DNA of 64,000 nt from Panax quinquefolius (GCA_020205615.1 CM035168.1:122659573-122723572), one strand, 5' to 3'. Positions 11,632-25,157 are shown, counted from the first letter of the stretch. The notes: a model not told the origin generated them from the sequence alone. Numbers and translations are program-made.

Positions 11632-14327
11632 TGTGGCGCCCCCAAAATAGGTATACATCACCCATTACGAGTTGTCGATCGTAGATGCGAAGCAACTACA
11701 ACTTTATTATTACAACAAGTAAAAGCGTGAGTTTGAATACAAATATTATCTTACAGACAATATCTATACTCAAATAAATCCTCATCACATTTATTGATAC
11801 ATTATTTTACAAAAATGGTGAGGACTACTAAACAATCTCTTTCTAAAACCTTCATTCATTACCCAGGCTAAATACTCATTATATTCTAGCCTCACGAGAA
11901 GAAAAATGGAACAAAAAGGAAAAGGGTGAGCTCAACTAGCCCGATAAAGAATATTATGACTAAGATAATATACAACAAATTATCGTTAGTCTTGACGAGG
12001 AAAAATCTAATAGAATCTGATAGGCAACAAATTTTAAATCAATATTACATGGTGAAATAATAATTCATTAGAAGAGTTAAGTAGAGAATGCAAACTACTA
12101 TCTTACATGTATGAATTTAAAAGTTCATCGTCTATCTTTTATCCTGTAACATCAATCGATATACATACGGAATCAAATATTCATCTTTTGCTACTGGGGC
12201 GAAGATATTCATCGATTAAGTCGTATTCAATCTAAACACTGTTCATCTTTTTACTACGGGACGAAGATATTCTTGAAAATCATTCATCTTTTTCTTCTGG
12301 GCCAAAGATATTCAATAATATCATCATTTAAAAGGCGAGGATGATGAAAAATATTTTAAAAAGCGAATCGGTGAAACAAAATAGTGAGGATTAAGGATTA
12401 AGGATTAGTACTTTGTTTTATCCATGTTCAAAAATACCTCAAAAATAATCATAGTGGTGTAAAATTGAGAATGATCAAAACATGGATCTGATCAAAGCTA
12501 GTATCGAGAATAGATATTTTGGATGAAAAGAAGAAAATTTTTAAATTGAATAGTTTATCGTGAATAGTATCGTGAATAGAATAGTATCGTGAATAGTAAC
12601 TCAGACACCAAAAGATAGAAATTTCAAAAAAAAAAACATCTTCACGCTTCATGAATAGTACTCGTGAATAGTAACTTCGTGAATAGTAACTCATGAATAG
12701 TAACTTCGTGAATAGTAACTCATGAATAGTCAGGCATGAAAAAGTTCAAATTTGATAAAAGTTTCGACCGATATTTTGACATAATGATATTGAAGAAATA
12801 ATATCATTTGAGAAGAAAATAACATCCACTTACCTCGAAAGATTAGTACTTCAAATTTGGAATCTAGGATATAGTCTTTGAAGGAACTTGCCTTAGTCTA
12901 ACAATACTCAAAGTATACTCAAAATACTCACAAGAATAAACTCGATAATATAGAGAGAGAAAACTTGAGTTTACGGTGTGATTTTCAATTCTAACCTAAG
13001 CACCTATTTATAGGAAAATGCTTAGAACACCAAAGCGAGAAAATTTAATATAATATTATATATATATATTAAATTTCTCGCACACCTTCTAGATCTGATC
13101 TCAGCTCATTATGCACATGTTGTAGCCCACAAAAACAAACAAAAACGTTTTTTATTATAAAAAATATTTTAAACTTCCAAAAATCAATTATTTGAACTTG
13201 AACTTCAATAATTCATAATAAATAGCCCTTTTATCGGAAAATTGAATCTCGCGAGTTTTTTATAGGAAATTCAATTCTCTACAACTTTGCAGAAGAAAGT
13301 TTTCCAAATTCCAAAGCGAAATTGGCCAGAAAATCACAAGCAGGCGATTTTACATTTATAATCAAATTTTCGATCGATAAATGGGGTCCACTTGACATGT
13401 TTAACATGTTTTAAACATTTATTGCAACAAAAATACTCTTCCTCCTCGTATACTCATATATCCCACATTAGATTTGTAAAAATATCACCATTATTATATT
13501 ATTAAAATATAATAATATATTTAAATGAATTATTTTATCGAGAAAAAGATAAAATTTCAATTTTCAACAATTGTCACATTAAAATTTTCTCCATCTATAT
13601 CCACATAAAATCAATATTTTCCTCATCATATGAATCGATAATTAATTATTCACAAATAATATTACTGAGAATCACGATATTAATGACGAGGCGGTTCCGG
13701 GGAAGAGGGGCTTTCGATAAAATTTCTTCTTTGGTTGGTATGATTAGGTGACCAAACCTCTCCTTAGAGCGAACTTTCTAGACATTGCCAATAATGTTAT
13801 CTAATAATATTATGAGGATAATATGAATTATTGCTTCGATAATGAAAAATCTTGTGTAATGTGATTATTGAAACAACAATGATATAAAATATCAGCGCGA
13901 CAATTATTAAATCGATAAAATCTTTGAGCGATAATTCTTTGTAACCATTATTGAGTAGTGCCTTCTTACGTAAGAATCAATAATTTGGTGCAATCTGGTA
14001 ATCTTCTTGTGTTTTAACCCAGGGTATTTTAACGATATTAGCTTGATAACAACTTCTGTAGTTATTTTTAAACAACTTATATTTGTCGTTTTCTTCATCG
14101 ATCGCTTTTCAGTTATGGGGCCCACACACATTTTGCCGTCGTAAACGAATATTCACGAGCGATCTGAATATTCCACGACCAAACGAATATTCCAAACAAT
14201 GATGAATATTTTATAACCACTTGCTTATTTTGAAATATTTGCGTATTTTACCCTAACTATCCACATTAATCAAATCGACCCTTACTTATTTCAAAATAAT
14301 AAATAGAAAATTAAATTTCATTAATAA
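11632..14327 (-). repeat. Element B 5' LTR (family 1)
   Basis: It begins TGTGGCGCCCCCAAAATAGG on the plus strand and follows the family-1 LTR for 2.70 kb. It stops at TTAATAA, without the usual GTTGGGGTCTTACA terminus. It contains short GTGAATAGTAACTC-type repeats (12555-12730) and the ACGT palindrome (13963-13976). It differs from the 3' LTR by many small indels and substitutions. Confidence 0.85.
13005..13014 (-). promoter_or_regulatory. TATA box of the family-1 LTR promoter
   Basis: The minus strand reads TATAAATAGG here. The same box with the same flanks (GCTTAGGTTAGAATTGAAAA downstream) occurs in every family-1 LTR, for example at 38347-38354 (+) and 40345-40354 (-). It fixes the transcription direction of the elements. 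Confidence 0.75.
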
Positions 14328-15119
14328 AGAATCCTTAATCCTTGTCATTTTGTTTCCTTTGGATTTCGTTTCTTTAAAATATTTTCATCATCTAAATGGT
14401 CTTAAATGATGATTTACGATGAATATCTTTGGCACGTAGTGCATTGATGGCAGATGAATGATTTTTGATGAATATCTTTGGCCGTAGTCTGCAAAGATGA
14501 ACAGTGTTTAGATGAATATGACCCGGTGATGAATATCTTTGGCACATGGTGTAAAGATGAATATTTGATTCCGGATATATATTGATTGATATTCTGAGGG
14601 ATAAAAGATGAGCGATGAACTTTTAAATTCATATATAGAAGATAGTAGTTTGCATTTCTCTTAACTCTTACAATGAATTATTATTTCCCATTTGCGAATA
14701 TTGATTTAAAAGCTTGTTGTCTATTGTATACTATTAGATTTTTCCTGTTGAAGACTAACGATAATTTGTTGTATATTATCTTAGTCATAATATTCTTTTC
14801 TTGGGCTAGTTGAGCTCACCCTTTTCCTTGTTGTTCCATTTTTCTTCTCGGGAGGCGAGAATATAGCAGTCTTGAGTCGGGGTATGGAATGAAGGTTACA
14901 GAGAGTTGTTTAGTAGTCCTCACCATTTTGTAAAATAATGTATCAATAAATATGATGAGAGGATTTATTTGAGTATGGATATTGTATGCAGAAGGCAATA
15001 TTTGTATTTAAACTTCACAGTTCTATGTTGTAATAATAAAGTTGTAGTTGTTTATTGTACCATGTATTTTTGGCTTTCGAGAATGGGTTGGATGGAATGG
15101 ACCTATTTTTGGGCGTCAC
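14328..15119 (+). repeat. Element C: 3' part of a 5' LTR (family 1)
   Basis: The sequence switches orientation at 14328 and runs from the AGAATCCTTAATCC portion of the LTR to its end, TTTTTGGGCGTCACG. It includes two or three tandem GATGAATATCTTTGGC-type units (14415-14570). With the element B LTR to the left it forms an inverted repeat. Confidence 0.85.
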
Positions 15120-15120
15120 G

Positions 15121-15139
15121 GTTGGTATCGAGCTTAGGG
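15121..15139 (+). other. Primer-binding site of element C
   Basis: GTTGGTATCGAGCTTAGGG directly follows the LTR end. It matches the TGGTATCAGAGC tRNA-Met-type site except for a small difference (TCGAGC in place of TCAGAGC) that recurs in other copies. Confidence 0.82.
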
Positions 15140-15787
15140 ATATGATCTCTGGCGGAGATCGGGGAATAGAACTAGGAGGGAGGCAGAGTAAATCGCCCAT
15201 TAGTGTGTCCTACTAAGCTTATTTGTTGGTTAGTATGATATGGGGATATTATGTGATATATTGAATTTCTTAATTAACCCTTGTTTTATGATGGTTTTTA
15301 GAATGGGCTGCTGAGAGCGTTATGATGGAGTGAATGAGATCGTGGAGACACCTCTGTCATTGAACATGACAGGATAATGTGATGTCGGTGAAGAAGTTCG
15401 AATTAGAGATATCCATTATGGTGAGTGAAGAATTGATAGTTGCTTTTGAGATAGTCAATTAGCAATGCTGAGTGAGTGAGGAGAGAAGAGGAAGAAGAGG
15501 TACACGAGAGAGTTTATTAGAGGTATTTTATGATCAAAATGTAGAATTGCAAAATCGTATTCATGAGTTAGAAGAGTAAATTTGAAGAATTGCGGCGATT
15601 TCGTGGGAGAAAAAGGATCTGACGATTGAGAAGCTTATTATGTTACCCAAGTATGTGATAAATTTTGCAAAGTATCGCGAACGAAGCACTCTTTGGCGAG
15701 TATAAGATGATAAAGTTGGAATCTCGAAATTTGGAAGAAGAAATAAGCGAGCAGTGAGAATGAGTGATCGTGGTAAAAGCGGAGCAT
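15140..15787 (+). pseudogene. Element C: leader and truncated start of gag
   Basis: After the primer-binding site is an untranslated leader that parallels element E (AACTAGGAGGGAGGCAG; TTAATTAACCCTTGTTTT). Broken coding follows; one frame gives VELQNRIHELEE, a coiled-coil-like stretch of a kind common near gag N-termini. Coding ends at about 15787, where a reverse LTR of element D begins. The rest of element C is not visible beyond D. Confidence 0.55.
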
Positions 15788-17923
15788 TCGTCTAATATTA
15801 TGACTAAGATAATGCGAGAATAAATTATCAATAGTCTTGACAATATTAAGCGATAAAATCTGATAAACAACCGGTTTAAGCTGCGGATGAATATCTGATC
15901 CATTAAAAAGTCAAGTAGAAAATAAAATCTACTATCTTTTATGATTTAAAAGCGTTTTCATCTTTGTTATATAATTTGAGACTCGACTTTAATAAATAAT
16001 CCACATCATCGAATCACCCACACTTTTCTGACGAGGATATTCTTTAGTATCACGAATACAATTATTCATTGCTTGCTACGGGCGAGAATATTTGTGTATT
16101 CATTAATAGTCATGATCATGCCAACAATTTGTCCATCGATGCACTCTGACCCTTTGAGGATTTTTACCACATCATTTGTAACATTACGGTCGTGATTACA
16201 CGAATAATCACAGTCGTAATCATACCAAGTCCATCCATACTCTCTGAGGCCAGATGACTTCAAAAAAAAATATAAACATGAGGATGATGACAATGATATA
16301 AGAATTGATAAAACAAGTTCAAGAATTATTTTATCCGAGGAATTATTAACGTCCAAATTATCAACATGATCTTTGCTTTGTAGAGTAAAATTCAAGAATG
16401 ATCGGAAGAATATTTCCATGAAAAGATCTTTGGATGAAGCGCGAATATCGAGGATATTCTACTAATTTCATGGAGTATAGAAGTCAAAGTTTTAACCATT
16501 TGGGTATAATAAAGAATGGAATAACAAAGAAATCACCATGCATGCGTACTTGCGCATGACGAGGTTATTCAACGAGAATAATAATAACGGAACGGTCGGT
16601 GAAATTCACGCAAGCGGGATGTTCAACAGAATAATAAAGATGGAACCGAATCCGGTGTAAAAACACTGCAGATAGGATATTCCAGCGAGAATGATAAAAA
16701 GGCGGAACCGGTCGGTGTAAAACACAGAACAGGATGTTCAAGCGAGAATAATAATAAAAAGCGGAACCGGTCGGTGTAAAAACCATGACAGGATGTTCAA
16801 GCAGAATAATAGAAGAATGTCACCAAGTATAGGGTAAAAAGCGTATCTGAGGTTATTCAAGCGAGAATAATAAGCAATGGAATAACATAAAAGTTTCACC
16901 AAGTATAGGGTATCTGGCGTATCTGAGGTTATGTATAGGGTATGCCACTTTTTTACGAGTTATTCAAGCAGAATAATAATGAATGGAATAATGAAGTTCT
17001 CTTCATGAATAAGAAAGAATAATACCCCTTAAGTACAACAAATAATATCACTATAGTAAAGAAGTGAATATAGAAGTAGTGAAGTAGCAGAATATCTTCT
17101 TCTTTCATAACTTTCTCTCTATAGCTTCTCTATAATTTTCTCTACAGAGTTTGATGAATTAAGTAAGAAAATAATGAAGGAATGAGCTTATTTATAGGAA
17201 AATGGAATGCGTAAGTAACTAATCCATGAGCAGTTCAGATTGATTTACTTTAATCGGCGGTCCATATTTAAAAGCAAAATCTTTTAAATAAAATATAATA
17301 TATTACTATTTATATAAAAACATTTTCTTATCTTATTCAAAAACTTATACTACGAAAACTTACATGAAATACTATATCGTAATAAAATATAATATATTTT
17401 ATTTATAAAATACTTTAATAAAAAGTATTACATTTTATATAAAAAGATGTTTACATTTTATTACGTTAATAATCTGAATAAAACAAAAAGACAATAATTA
17501 TCAATTATAATAATAATTAATATGCAATAATGGAATCAGGTGAGTGACTTCTCACGTAAGCATCGATAATCAATACTGGTAATCTTTCTTATGCGACCAC
17601 GCGTATTCTTTGTACTTTTACTTCTGAGTAGTTCAGCGGTATCAGCGGTAAAACTTCATAGATTATTTGATAAAATATTTTTGTCGTTTTCTCGATCAAA
17701 TGATAATTACATTATTATGAGGTCCTGATGATTGAGTAGTTATGCGAATATTCCTGCTAAGAAAAGAATATTCCCCGACCAATCGAATATAATATAACCA
17801 CTTGCGTACTTTGCAAAATTTATAAATATTACCTATTTATAACATTATATCAAATTATTCCATAATATTCAAAATAATATTTATAGAAAATTCATCTTTA
17901 TTTATAAAATTTGGGGTCTTCTG
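15788..17923 (-). repeat. Element D 3' LTR (family 2), outer end missing
   Basis: It runs parallel to 23030-25157 from AATATTATGACTAAGATAAT onward and ends GGGGTCTTCTGACC beside a complement of the polypurine tract (CCTCCCTTCTTATG). About 300 bases expected at its outer end are missing. A reverse TATAAATA box is at 17188-17197. A tandem array of units of about 57 bp with GGAACCGGTCGGTGTAAAA lies at about 16570-16990. Confidence 0.84.
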
Positions 17924-17999
17924 ACCTCCCTTCTTATGAAATTTAAGCCCTCGAAATTAGAATGCGATACTGGTATGTCGAAGAGGTAAGGATACCTTG

Positions 18000-19200
18000 A
18001 TTTCATTTGATTCTAACTCCAAGTCATTTCCTCGACATCGTGGTTCTCTCATGAAAACTTTGACTTGAGGTATAACCTTGGGGCGTAGAATATGTTCCTT
18101 CTTATCAAAATTTGAGCAGGAACCTCTTAAATCGTCAAATCTTCCATTATTTAAATAGGTTCTAACTTTCGATAATATGGTTGGGTCTTTCACATATTTC
18201 ACGTAACATGGATATGTGAAAAGCGTTATGAACACGAGACATATTTGGCGGTAAAAGCGAGTCTATAGGCCACGATTTCTACTCGATCGAGGATTTAAAA
18301 TGGGCGATGAATCGAGGATTAAGTTTTCTCTCTTTCCAAATCTTGTAACTCCTTTCCATGGAGCGACTCTTAACAACACATGATCTCTATATCAAATTCC
18401 ACGTCCTTTCGATGAAGATCGGCATAACTCTTTTATCGATTTTGTGAGGTTTTTATCGTTGTCGGATCGTTTGAATCTTTTAAAGTAGTCATACGTACCA
18501 ACTCGGTCCCAACAACGTTGCTTCACCCACCTCATCCCAGTATCTTTGGAAGCGACACTTTCTTCCATCTGGCGCTTGAATGGAGCCATACGATACTTTA
18601 ACGATAAGCTGTTGTTGTAGGAAAACTCCACGATGGTAAGAACTTATCGACTCCTTGAAATCAAGAACCACGAGTCTTAATAGATCTTGAGAGTTTGAAT
18701 AGTCCTCTCCATTGTCCGTAAAATGCGAGGATGATATCTTGAAGCTAAATCGTAAGTCTGTGCCCATAGCTTTTTGCAAACTAACCCAAAATCGTGAAGT
18801 GAATCTTGGGTCTCGATCGAAACTATGGATCTGGGCATACCATGCGATCTTACAATCTCGTTTATGTACATCTGAGCAAGGCGTTCAAGTGTATAAGTTT
18901 CTCGTATCGGTAAGAAATGAAAGCGAGACTTGGTCAATCTATCAACAATGACCCAAATCGCATCGATGCCTTGAGAAACCTTAGGAAGGCCGTGTGAAAT
19001 CCATGGTAATGTGCTCCCACTTCCATTACGGAATTTCAAGTGGTTCTGATGGACCTTTTGGTACTTGATGCTCGCTTTAACTTCGTTGACAAGTTAGACA
19101 CCTTGAGATAAGCAGTAACTATCTCTCTCTTCGTATTGCTCCACCAAAATGTATGGCGAATATCGTGATACATTTTGGTACTCCCGAGATGGATTTGCAA
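18000..19200 (-). pseudogene. Element D: integrase remnant
   Basis: Minus-strand pieces show the zinc-module region (about 19040-19200), then [20 protein letters not shown] and [12 protein letters not shown] (18900-19039), [12 protein letters not shown] and ASRYHPR (about 18710-18800), FSYNN (about 18620), and the C-terminal KYVKDP segment (about 18190). The zinc and core motifs are the same as in A and B, in several frames. Confidence 0.86.
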
Positions 19201-19890
19201 ATGGTGTGTTGTGCGCCTCCATCATGATATTATACTTTAAATCGGTCGTTAGGAACACAAAATCTGGAGTTGATTTCGAAGTATTCCTTCTTCATCGATT
19301 CTTGCTTAAGCGTAGCACCCTCTTGCACTTTCTTCCTCATCGCATCGGCTCCAGTGCATGGCTTGAGCGACTTTAACTTTATCGATTAAAAGTCGGTTCT
19401 ACTTTCGTATATTCGCTATCATCACATGCGTCCACAGGTCTTTAACTCTATCTCCATCCTTTGCAAGTCACACAAAATGGGCCTTTGTGTTGACAATACG
19501 CTTTTCGTGCTTGCATACGATCTTCTACTCGATGCATCGGCTACCACGTTCGCTTTTCGAGGATGGTATTGGATGGTATGATCATAATCTTTCAGCAGTT
19601 CAAGCCAGCGTCGTTGTCGCGTGTTGAGTTCCTTTTGAGTGAAGAAATATTTGAGGCTTTTATGATCAGTAAAGATCTCCACTTTCTCCCCATACAAGTA
19701 ATGCCTCCAAATTTTAAGTCTGAAAAGCAACAATTTACTTGACTCAGGATCATGAGTAGGATAATTCCTCTCATATTCTTTGAGTTGTCATGAGGCATAG
19801 GCTATAACTTTTCCATGTTGCATAAGAACACATCCCGACCCTTTGCTCGAAGCATCTTTATAGATGACAAATCCCTCAAGGCGGATGGTA
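19200..19890 (-). pseudogene. Element D: RNase H remnant
   Basis: A 103-residue minus-strand frame (19422-19733) carries [53 protein letters not shown]. This is the best preserved RNase H block in the window. The TDHKSL segment holds an aspartate of the family active site. The frame breaks at both ends. Confidence 0.87.
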
Positions 19891-21060
19891 TTTAGCCGAG
19901 CAGTCTTTGAAATAAGTCTCCTCTTGAGTTCTTGAAAACTCTTCTCACATTCTTCGCTCCAATAGAACTTTGTATCTTTTGAGTTAAATTTGAGTCGATG
20001 GAGTAGCGATTCGAGAAAATCCTTCCACGAATCTCAGATAATAACCATCTAAGCAAGAAAGCTACGTCTTGATCCTTTGATTTAGGTTGTTCCCGACTTT
20101 GAATAGCTTGATCTTTTCTTTGGGTCAGCGGATATTCCATGACTTGATACCGCGTGCCCGAGGAATGCTACTTCTTGACGAACTCGCATTTCTTGACTTG
20201 GCATAAAGCATATTCACGAAGCTTTTGGAGTGTCGACCTCAAGTGTTGCTCATGATCTTCCGGCTTTTGGAATAAATAAGGATGTCGTGATAAAAGCGAC
20301 CACAAAGTGATCTAAATATTCCTTGAATACTCGGTTCATCATATCCGTGAAAGCGGCGGGGCATTAGTCGATCGAAAGGACATGACTAGGAATTCATAAT
20401 GCCGTCTGCAGGAGTTAAATAGTCTTTGGAATGTCGGTGGTTCTAATCTTGATTGGTGATATCCGGAGCGAAGATCGATCTTTGAAAAGAATTTGGCTCC
20501 TTGCAATTTGGTGAAACGAGGTCATCAATAACGTGGCAATGGATACCTATTTTGATGGTGACATGATTGACTCCAGATAATCAATACAAAGTCGCATACT
20601 CCCATCTTTCTTCTTCACGAATAGAGCAGGAGCACCCGAGGAGAATCTTAGGGCGAATAAAGCGATGTCTAACAATTCTGCGGTTGGGTCTTTAACTCAC
20701 GAAGTTGATAGAGCCATTCGATATGGGGCTTTGGAAATAGGTTTTTATACCGGGTTCAAGGTCGATACAAAATTCAATTTCACGCTCTGGGGGTAGGCAG
20801 GAAGTTCTTGAGAATCGTCGGAAATTTATTAACAATAGAAATATCGCTCAAAAGCGGCGTATTTTGTTTAAATCTGTGACATGAGCTAAGAAAGCTTGAC
20901 ATCCATTTTTCAATAAGCGAATAGCTTTATGGCTTGAGATGGTAGTGATTAATTTTAATGGTTTGGTCGTTTGAATTAGCATAATAGGTTGATTAGGAAT
21001 ATGAAAGCTAACACTTACGAAAACAATCAATTTTGCATGATAAGTAGTTAACCAATCAAT
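19890..21060 (-). pseudogene. Element D: reverse transcriptase remnant
   Basis: On the minus strand are SIGAKNVRRVFKNSRGDLFQ (19892-20140, thumb/connection), the FVVAFI..S-FIPK region (about 20265-20310) where FIDDILIYSK is expected but one base appears lost, a VTIK-type fingers region (about 20550-20600), and the linker with HKAIRLLKNGCQAFLAHVTDLNK (20848-21030). Confidence 0.82.
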
Positions 21061-21069
21061 CCACTAGAA

Positions 21070-21370
21070 TCACGTCAAATGAAAGTATTTTTAATGAAAT
21101 AAGATCGACGAGGTAATGTGAAATGCGATTTGAACCAAACAAGACTTATAAGCGAGTGGATGTAATGAAGGTTTCTCCAGCGGAGTTTCCACGAGATAAG
21201 TCAAAGTCTAATTTCTCGGTCGAATTTAATCGATGGCGCAAGTAGGAGAAATAAAGAATGGGTAGAAGCAAATTATCAAATAAAGTGTAGACTTCATTAG
21301 AGTTTATGATAAGCTTACCGTGATGACCTCATTCGGGTTCCTTGCTCTCTGGAGAGAATTACAACAAACG
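21070..21370 (-). pseudogene. Element D: aspartic protease region
   Basis: It is identified by position between the gag zinc knuckle and the RT linker, and by nucleotide similarity to the element B protease (CGGAGTTTCCACGAGATA occurs in both). The DTG motif itself is blurred by frame changes. Confidence 0.6.
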
Positions 21371-21379
21371 CTTCTCCCT

Positions 21380-22500
21380 TGCACTCTGGGTTTGACTTTT
21401 ACAGGGGATGACCTTTGGTGCCTCCATCCTAGTTGAATTTGTCTTGATGGCAAAAATCGAGCTAAGTGACCTTCTCTTCCACAATTATAACATCTTTGGA
21501 TGGCATGGCACAATTTGAATTTGATGTGTCCCTCTTCTCGCATTTGAAGCATATGATAGGTGGTCTTTCTCCTTCCTTAACAATGGTCTTTGGTCTTGGC
21601 GTCTTTCCATCATTGTTGAATCTCCGTTTCTTGAAATGTCCATTCTTATTGTTTTTGTACAGATTACCATGAAGTGGTTACCATATCGCTTTGTTGATTC
21701 CCTCACGCTTGTTGTCAAGCGATGACTCTCTCATTGAGTATTATAATTTTTCTTAAATTTGCTCTCTCTTTTAGTTGCGTTGACTCATTATCGCGCTCCA
21801 CTAATTGAGCCTATTTACAACATCGAATCAAACACGGTTTATGAGAAATAAGATGTTGGCGTATCTCGACTTGAACCTCTTAAAAACATTAGCGTCATTC
21901 TCTCTTCATTATCCACTGAGTGGGGCCATGATAGTGATAACTCATAAATTTTGCCTCGTGTTGCGACACGGTCGTATTGTTTTGTTTCGACTTGATAAAC
22001 TCTACCTCCGCCGTATGGCGAATACTTTGGGGAAAGTATTTGTCGTTGAAACGACTCTGGAACTTCTCCCAAGATATCTTGATCGGCGAGGTTGAGTCGT
22101 TTCTGCGATTCCCCGATGTCACCTCTCAGCATGACGTAAAAGCGTGAAAGGAACCTTTTGCTCCTCGGAGCATCCCAAGACATCAAATATCTTGGTAATC
22201 TGCTTTATCCATGCTTAGCTTGAAGTGGTTTTGGCTCTCCCTTAAACTCCGGTGGTCGGCTCCTTGAATTGTTTAGCGGACCGCCTTGAGAGTTTCAGTG
22301 TTTCCACCTACGTTTTGGGCGGAGTCGCTCTACTTTCTTTGTTGCATAAATTGCATAAAGCCTACGAACATTTGATCATTCATCATTTGGTCGGTGTTGT
22401 TGTTTTGCGTGAGGTTATCGCCTTCGATGCACATTATCACGATTATTGATATGTGGTGAATCGGCGATGCGCTGTGCTCCATTCTTTATTCTCAACATTC
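21380..22500 (-). pseudogene. Element D: gag remnant with zinc knuckle
   Basis: The minus-strand frame at 21304-21552 contains RCYNCGREGHLARF, a C-x2-C-x4-H knuckle whose last cysteine is displaced by a frame change. Frames at 21839-22186 give MMSWDAPRSKRFLSRFYVML, and 21895-22122 gives FNDKYFP, both typical of the retrotransposon gag domain. Confidence 0.78.
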
Positions 22501-22671
22501 TCGGATGTCATTTTGAATCTTGCCACAAAACAAAAGATTAATTGACATATAACAATTATCTTTATATTACGACAAACCGATAAAATAGCCACATAAACTT
22601 AGGTAGGTAAATACTTAGCGAAAGTATTCCCGTCTCTCCCCTCTAGTACTTTTCTCACATCTTTAGCGAGG

Positions 22672-22698
22672 ATCATATCCCTAGCTACGATACCAGTT
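22672..22698 (-). other. Primer-binding site of element D
   Basis: The plus strand reads CTAGCTACGATACCAGT immediately before the LTR terminus at 22699, the complement of a TGGTATCGTAGC site. This is the tRNA-Met type used by all gypsy copies in the window. Confidence 0.78.
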
Positions 22699-25157
22699 AT
22701 GGCGCCCCCAAAATTAGGTATACATCACCCATCTTGGGTGCGCCACTTACGTAGTGCTGAATTTAAAATCTGACTTTATTAACATAAGCTGTCTTGTGCA
22801 ATCGACATAAGCGTGAGTTTAAATACAAATATCGTGTACTAGATATTATACAAAACTCGAACAAAAGTCCTCATTACAATTATTATCACCTTTATTTCAC
22901 GAGAATAGTGAGGGACTACTAATCTTATCTTCGGGACCATCACTCGTTTCCCAGGCTTCGTCGTCGGCTATATTCTCATTTCACGAAGAAACGGTGAAAG
23001 AAAGGGTGAGCTCAACTAGCCCGATGAAATATTATGACTAAGATAATGCGAATAAATTATCAATAGTCTTGATGATATTAAAGCGATAAAATCTGATAAA
23101 CGACCGGTTTAAGCTGCGGAGAATATCGATCCATTAAAAGAGTCAGTAGAAAATAAAATCTACTATCTTTTATGATTTAAAAGGTTTTTCATTCTTTGTT
23201 ATTATTTGAGACTCGACTTTAATAAATAATCCATCATCGAATGACCCACCTTACGCTTTCTGACGAGGATATTCTTTAGTATCACGACCACAATTATTCA
23301 CACTACTACGGGCGAGAATAGTTGTGTATTCATTAATAGTCGTGATCGTACCAACAATTTGTCCATCGATGTACTCTGACCCTTTGAGAATTTTACCACA
23401 TCATTTGTAACATTACGGTCGTGATTACAAGAATAATCCTGAGTCGTAATCATACCAAGTCCATCCATACTCTACTGAGCCCACAGATGACTTTAAAAAA
23501 AAAATATAAACATGAGGATGATGACAATGATATAAGAATTGATAAAACAAGTTCAAAATTATTTTATCGAGGATTTATTAACGTCAAATTATCGACATAA
23601 TCTTGCTTTTGTAAGTAAAATTCAAGAATGATCGGGAAGAATATTTCCATGAAAAAGATCTTTGGATGAAGCGCATGAAATATCGAGGATATTCTACTAA
23701 TTTCATGGAGTATAGAAGTCATAGTTTTAACTTATTTGGGTATAATAAAGAATGGAATAACAAAAGAAATCACCGTAAATGCGGTAGCCCGCGGCAGAGC
23801 GAGGTTATTCAGCGAGAATAATAATAACGGAACGGTCGGTGAAATTCTTGCAAGAAGCGGGATGTTCAACAGAATAATAAAGATGGAACGGATCCGGTGT
23901 AAAAAACACGGATAGGATATTCAGCAGAATAATAAAAAAGGCGGAACCGGTCGGGTGTAAAACACTTGAGACGAGGATGTTCAGCAGAAGAATAATAATA
24001 AAGGCGGAACCGGTGGGTGTAAAACCAGACAGGATGTTCCAGCGAGAATAATAGAAGAATGTCACCAAGTATAGGGTAAAGCAGCGTATCTGAGTTATTC
24101 AGCGAGAATAATAATGATGGAATAACATAAAGATTTCACAAGTATATAGGGTATCTGGCATACTCTGAGGTTATGTATAGGGTATGCCACTTTTCTACGA
24201 GTTATTCAAGCAGAATAATAATGAATGGAATATGAGTTCTCTTCGTGAATAAGAAAGAATAATACCCCTTAAGGTACAACAAATAATATCCACTACAAGT
24301 AAAAAAGGCTGAATATAGAAGTAGTGAAGTAGCGAGAATACTCTTCTTCTTTCTATAACTTTCTCTCTAAGCACTCTCTATAATTTCTCTACAGAGTTTG
24401 ATGAATTAAGTAAGAAAATAATGAAGGAATGAGCTTATTTATAGGAAAATGGAATACATAGTAACTAATCCATGAGCAGGTCAGATTGATTTACTTTAAT
24501 CGGACGGTCCATATTTAAAGCAAAATCTTTTAAATAAAATATAATATATTCTATTTATATAAAAATATTTTACTATGCAAATCTTATGAACAACTTATTA
24601 TATTATTATGCGTAATAAAATATAATATATTTTATTTATAAAATAACTTTAATAAAAGTACATTTTATATAAAAGATGTTTACATTTTATTACAATAATA
24701 ATACTGAATAAAACAAAAAGTCATTATCATATTATAATAATTCATACAATAATGGAATCAAAATGGTGACTTCACACATAAGCATCGATAATCAAAACGG
24801 TGTCTTCTTATGCGATACATGTATTCTTGTCTTACTTTTACTACAAAGTAGTTCAACGATTATCAAGCGGTAAAACTTTCATGTAGTTATTTGATAAAAT
24901 ATTTTTGTCGTTTTCTCGATCAAAATAATAATTTTATTAATGAGGGTCCTTGATGATTGAGTCGTTATACGAATATATTCCTCTTTAAGCAGAATATTCC
25001 CCAGAGCCAATCGAATATAATATAAACTAACTTGCATACTTTGCAAAATTTATAAATATTACCTACAACTATAACATTATATCAAATTATTCCATAATAT
25101 TCAAAAATAATATTTATAGAAAATTCATCTTTATTTATAAAAATTCTGAGGGTCTTT
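22699..25157 (-). repeat. Element D 5' LTR (family 2)
   Basis: A 2.46-kb LTR from GGCGCCCCCAAAATTAGG to CTGAGGGTCTTTA. It carries a reverse TATA box at 24436-24445, the array of about 57-bp units at about 23810-24240, and the TTCGGTATAATCAT-type dyads in complement at about 23340 and 23450. Confidence 0.86.

Larger units (their letters stand above)
4120..14327 (-). mobile_element. Element B: near full-length Ty3/gypsy retrotransposon (decayed)
   Basis: About 10.2 kb, read right to left: 5' LTR (11632-14327), tRNA-Met-type primer-binding site, gag with zinc knuckles, protease, RT, RNase H, integrase, polypurine tract, 3' LTR (4120-6873). The order protease-RT-RNase H-integrase defines Ty3/gypsy. 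The right end lacks the last roughly 15 bases of the LTR terminus, and no target duplication is visible, so that border has been rearranged. All coding domains contain frameshifts. Confidence 0.88.
15788..25157 (-). mobile_element. Element D: Ty3/gypsy retrotransposon (decayed)
   Basis: About 9.4 kb in reverse orientation: 5' LTR (22699-25157), primer-binding site, gag, protease, RT, RNase H, integrase, polypurine tract, and a 3' LTR truncated at its outer end (15788-17923). The internal region is similar in sequence and order to element B, but the LTRs are family 2. No target duplication is visible. Confidence 0.87.
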
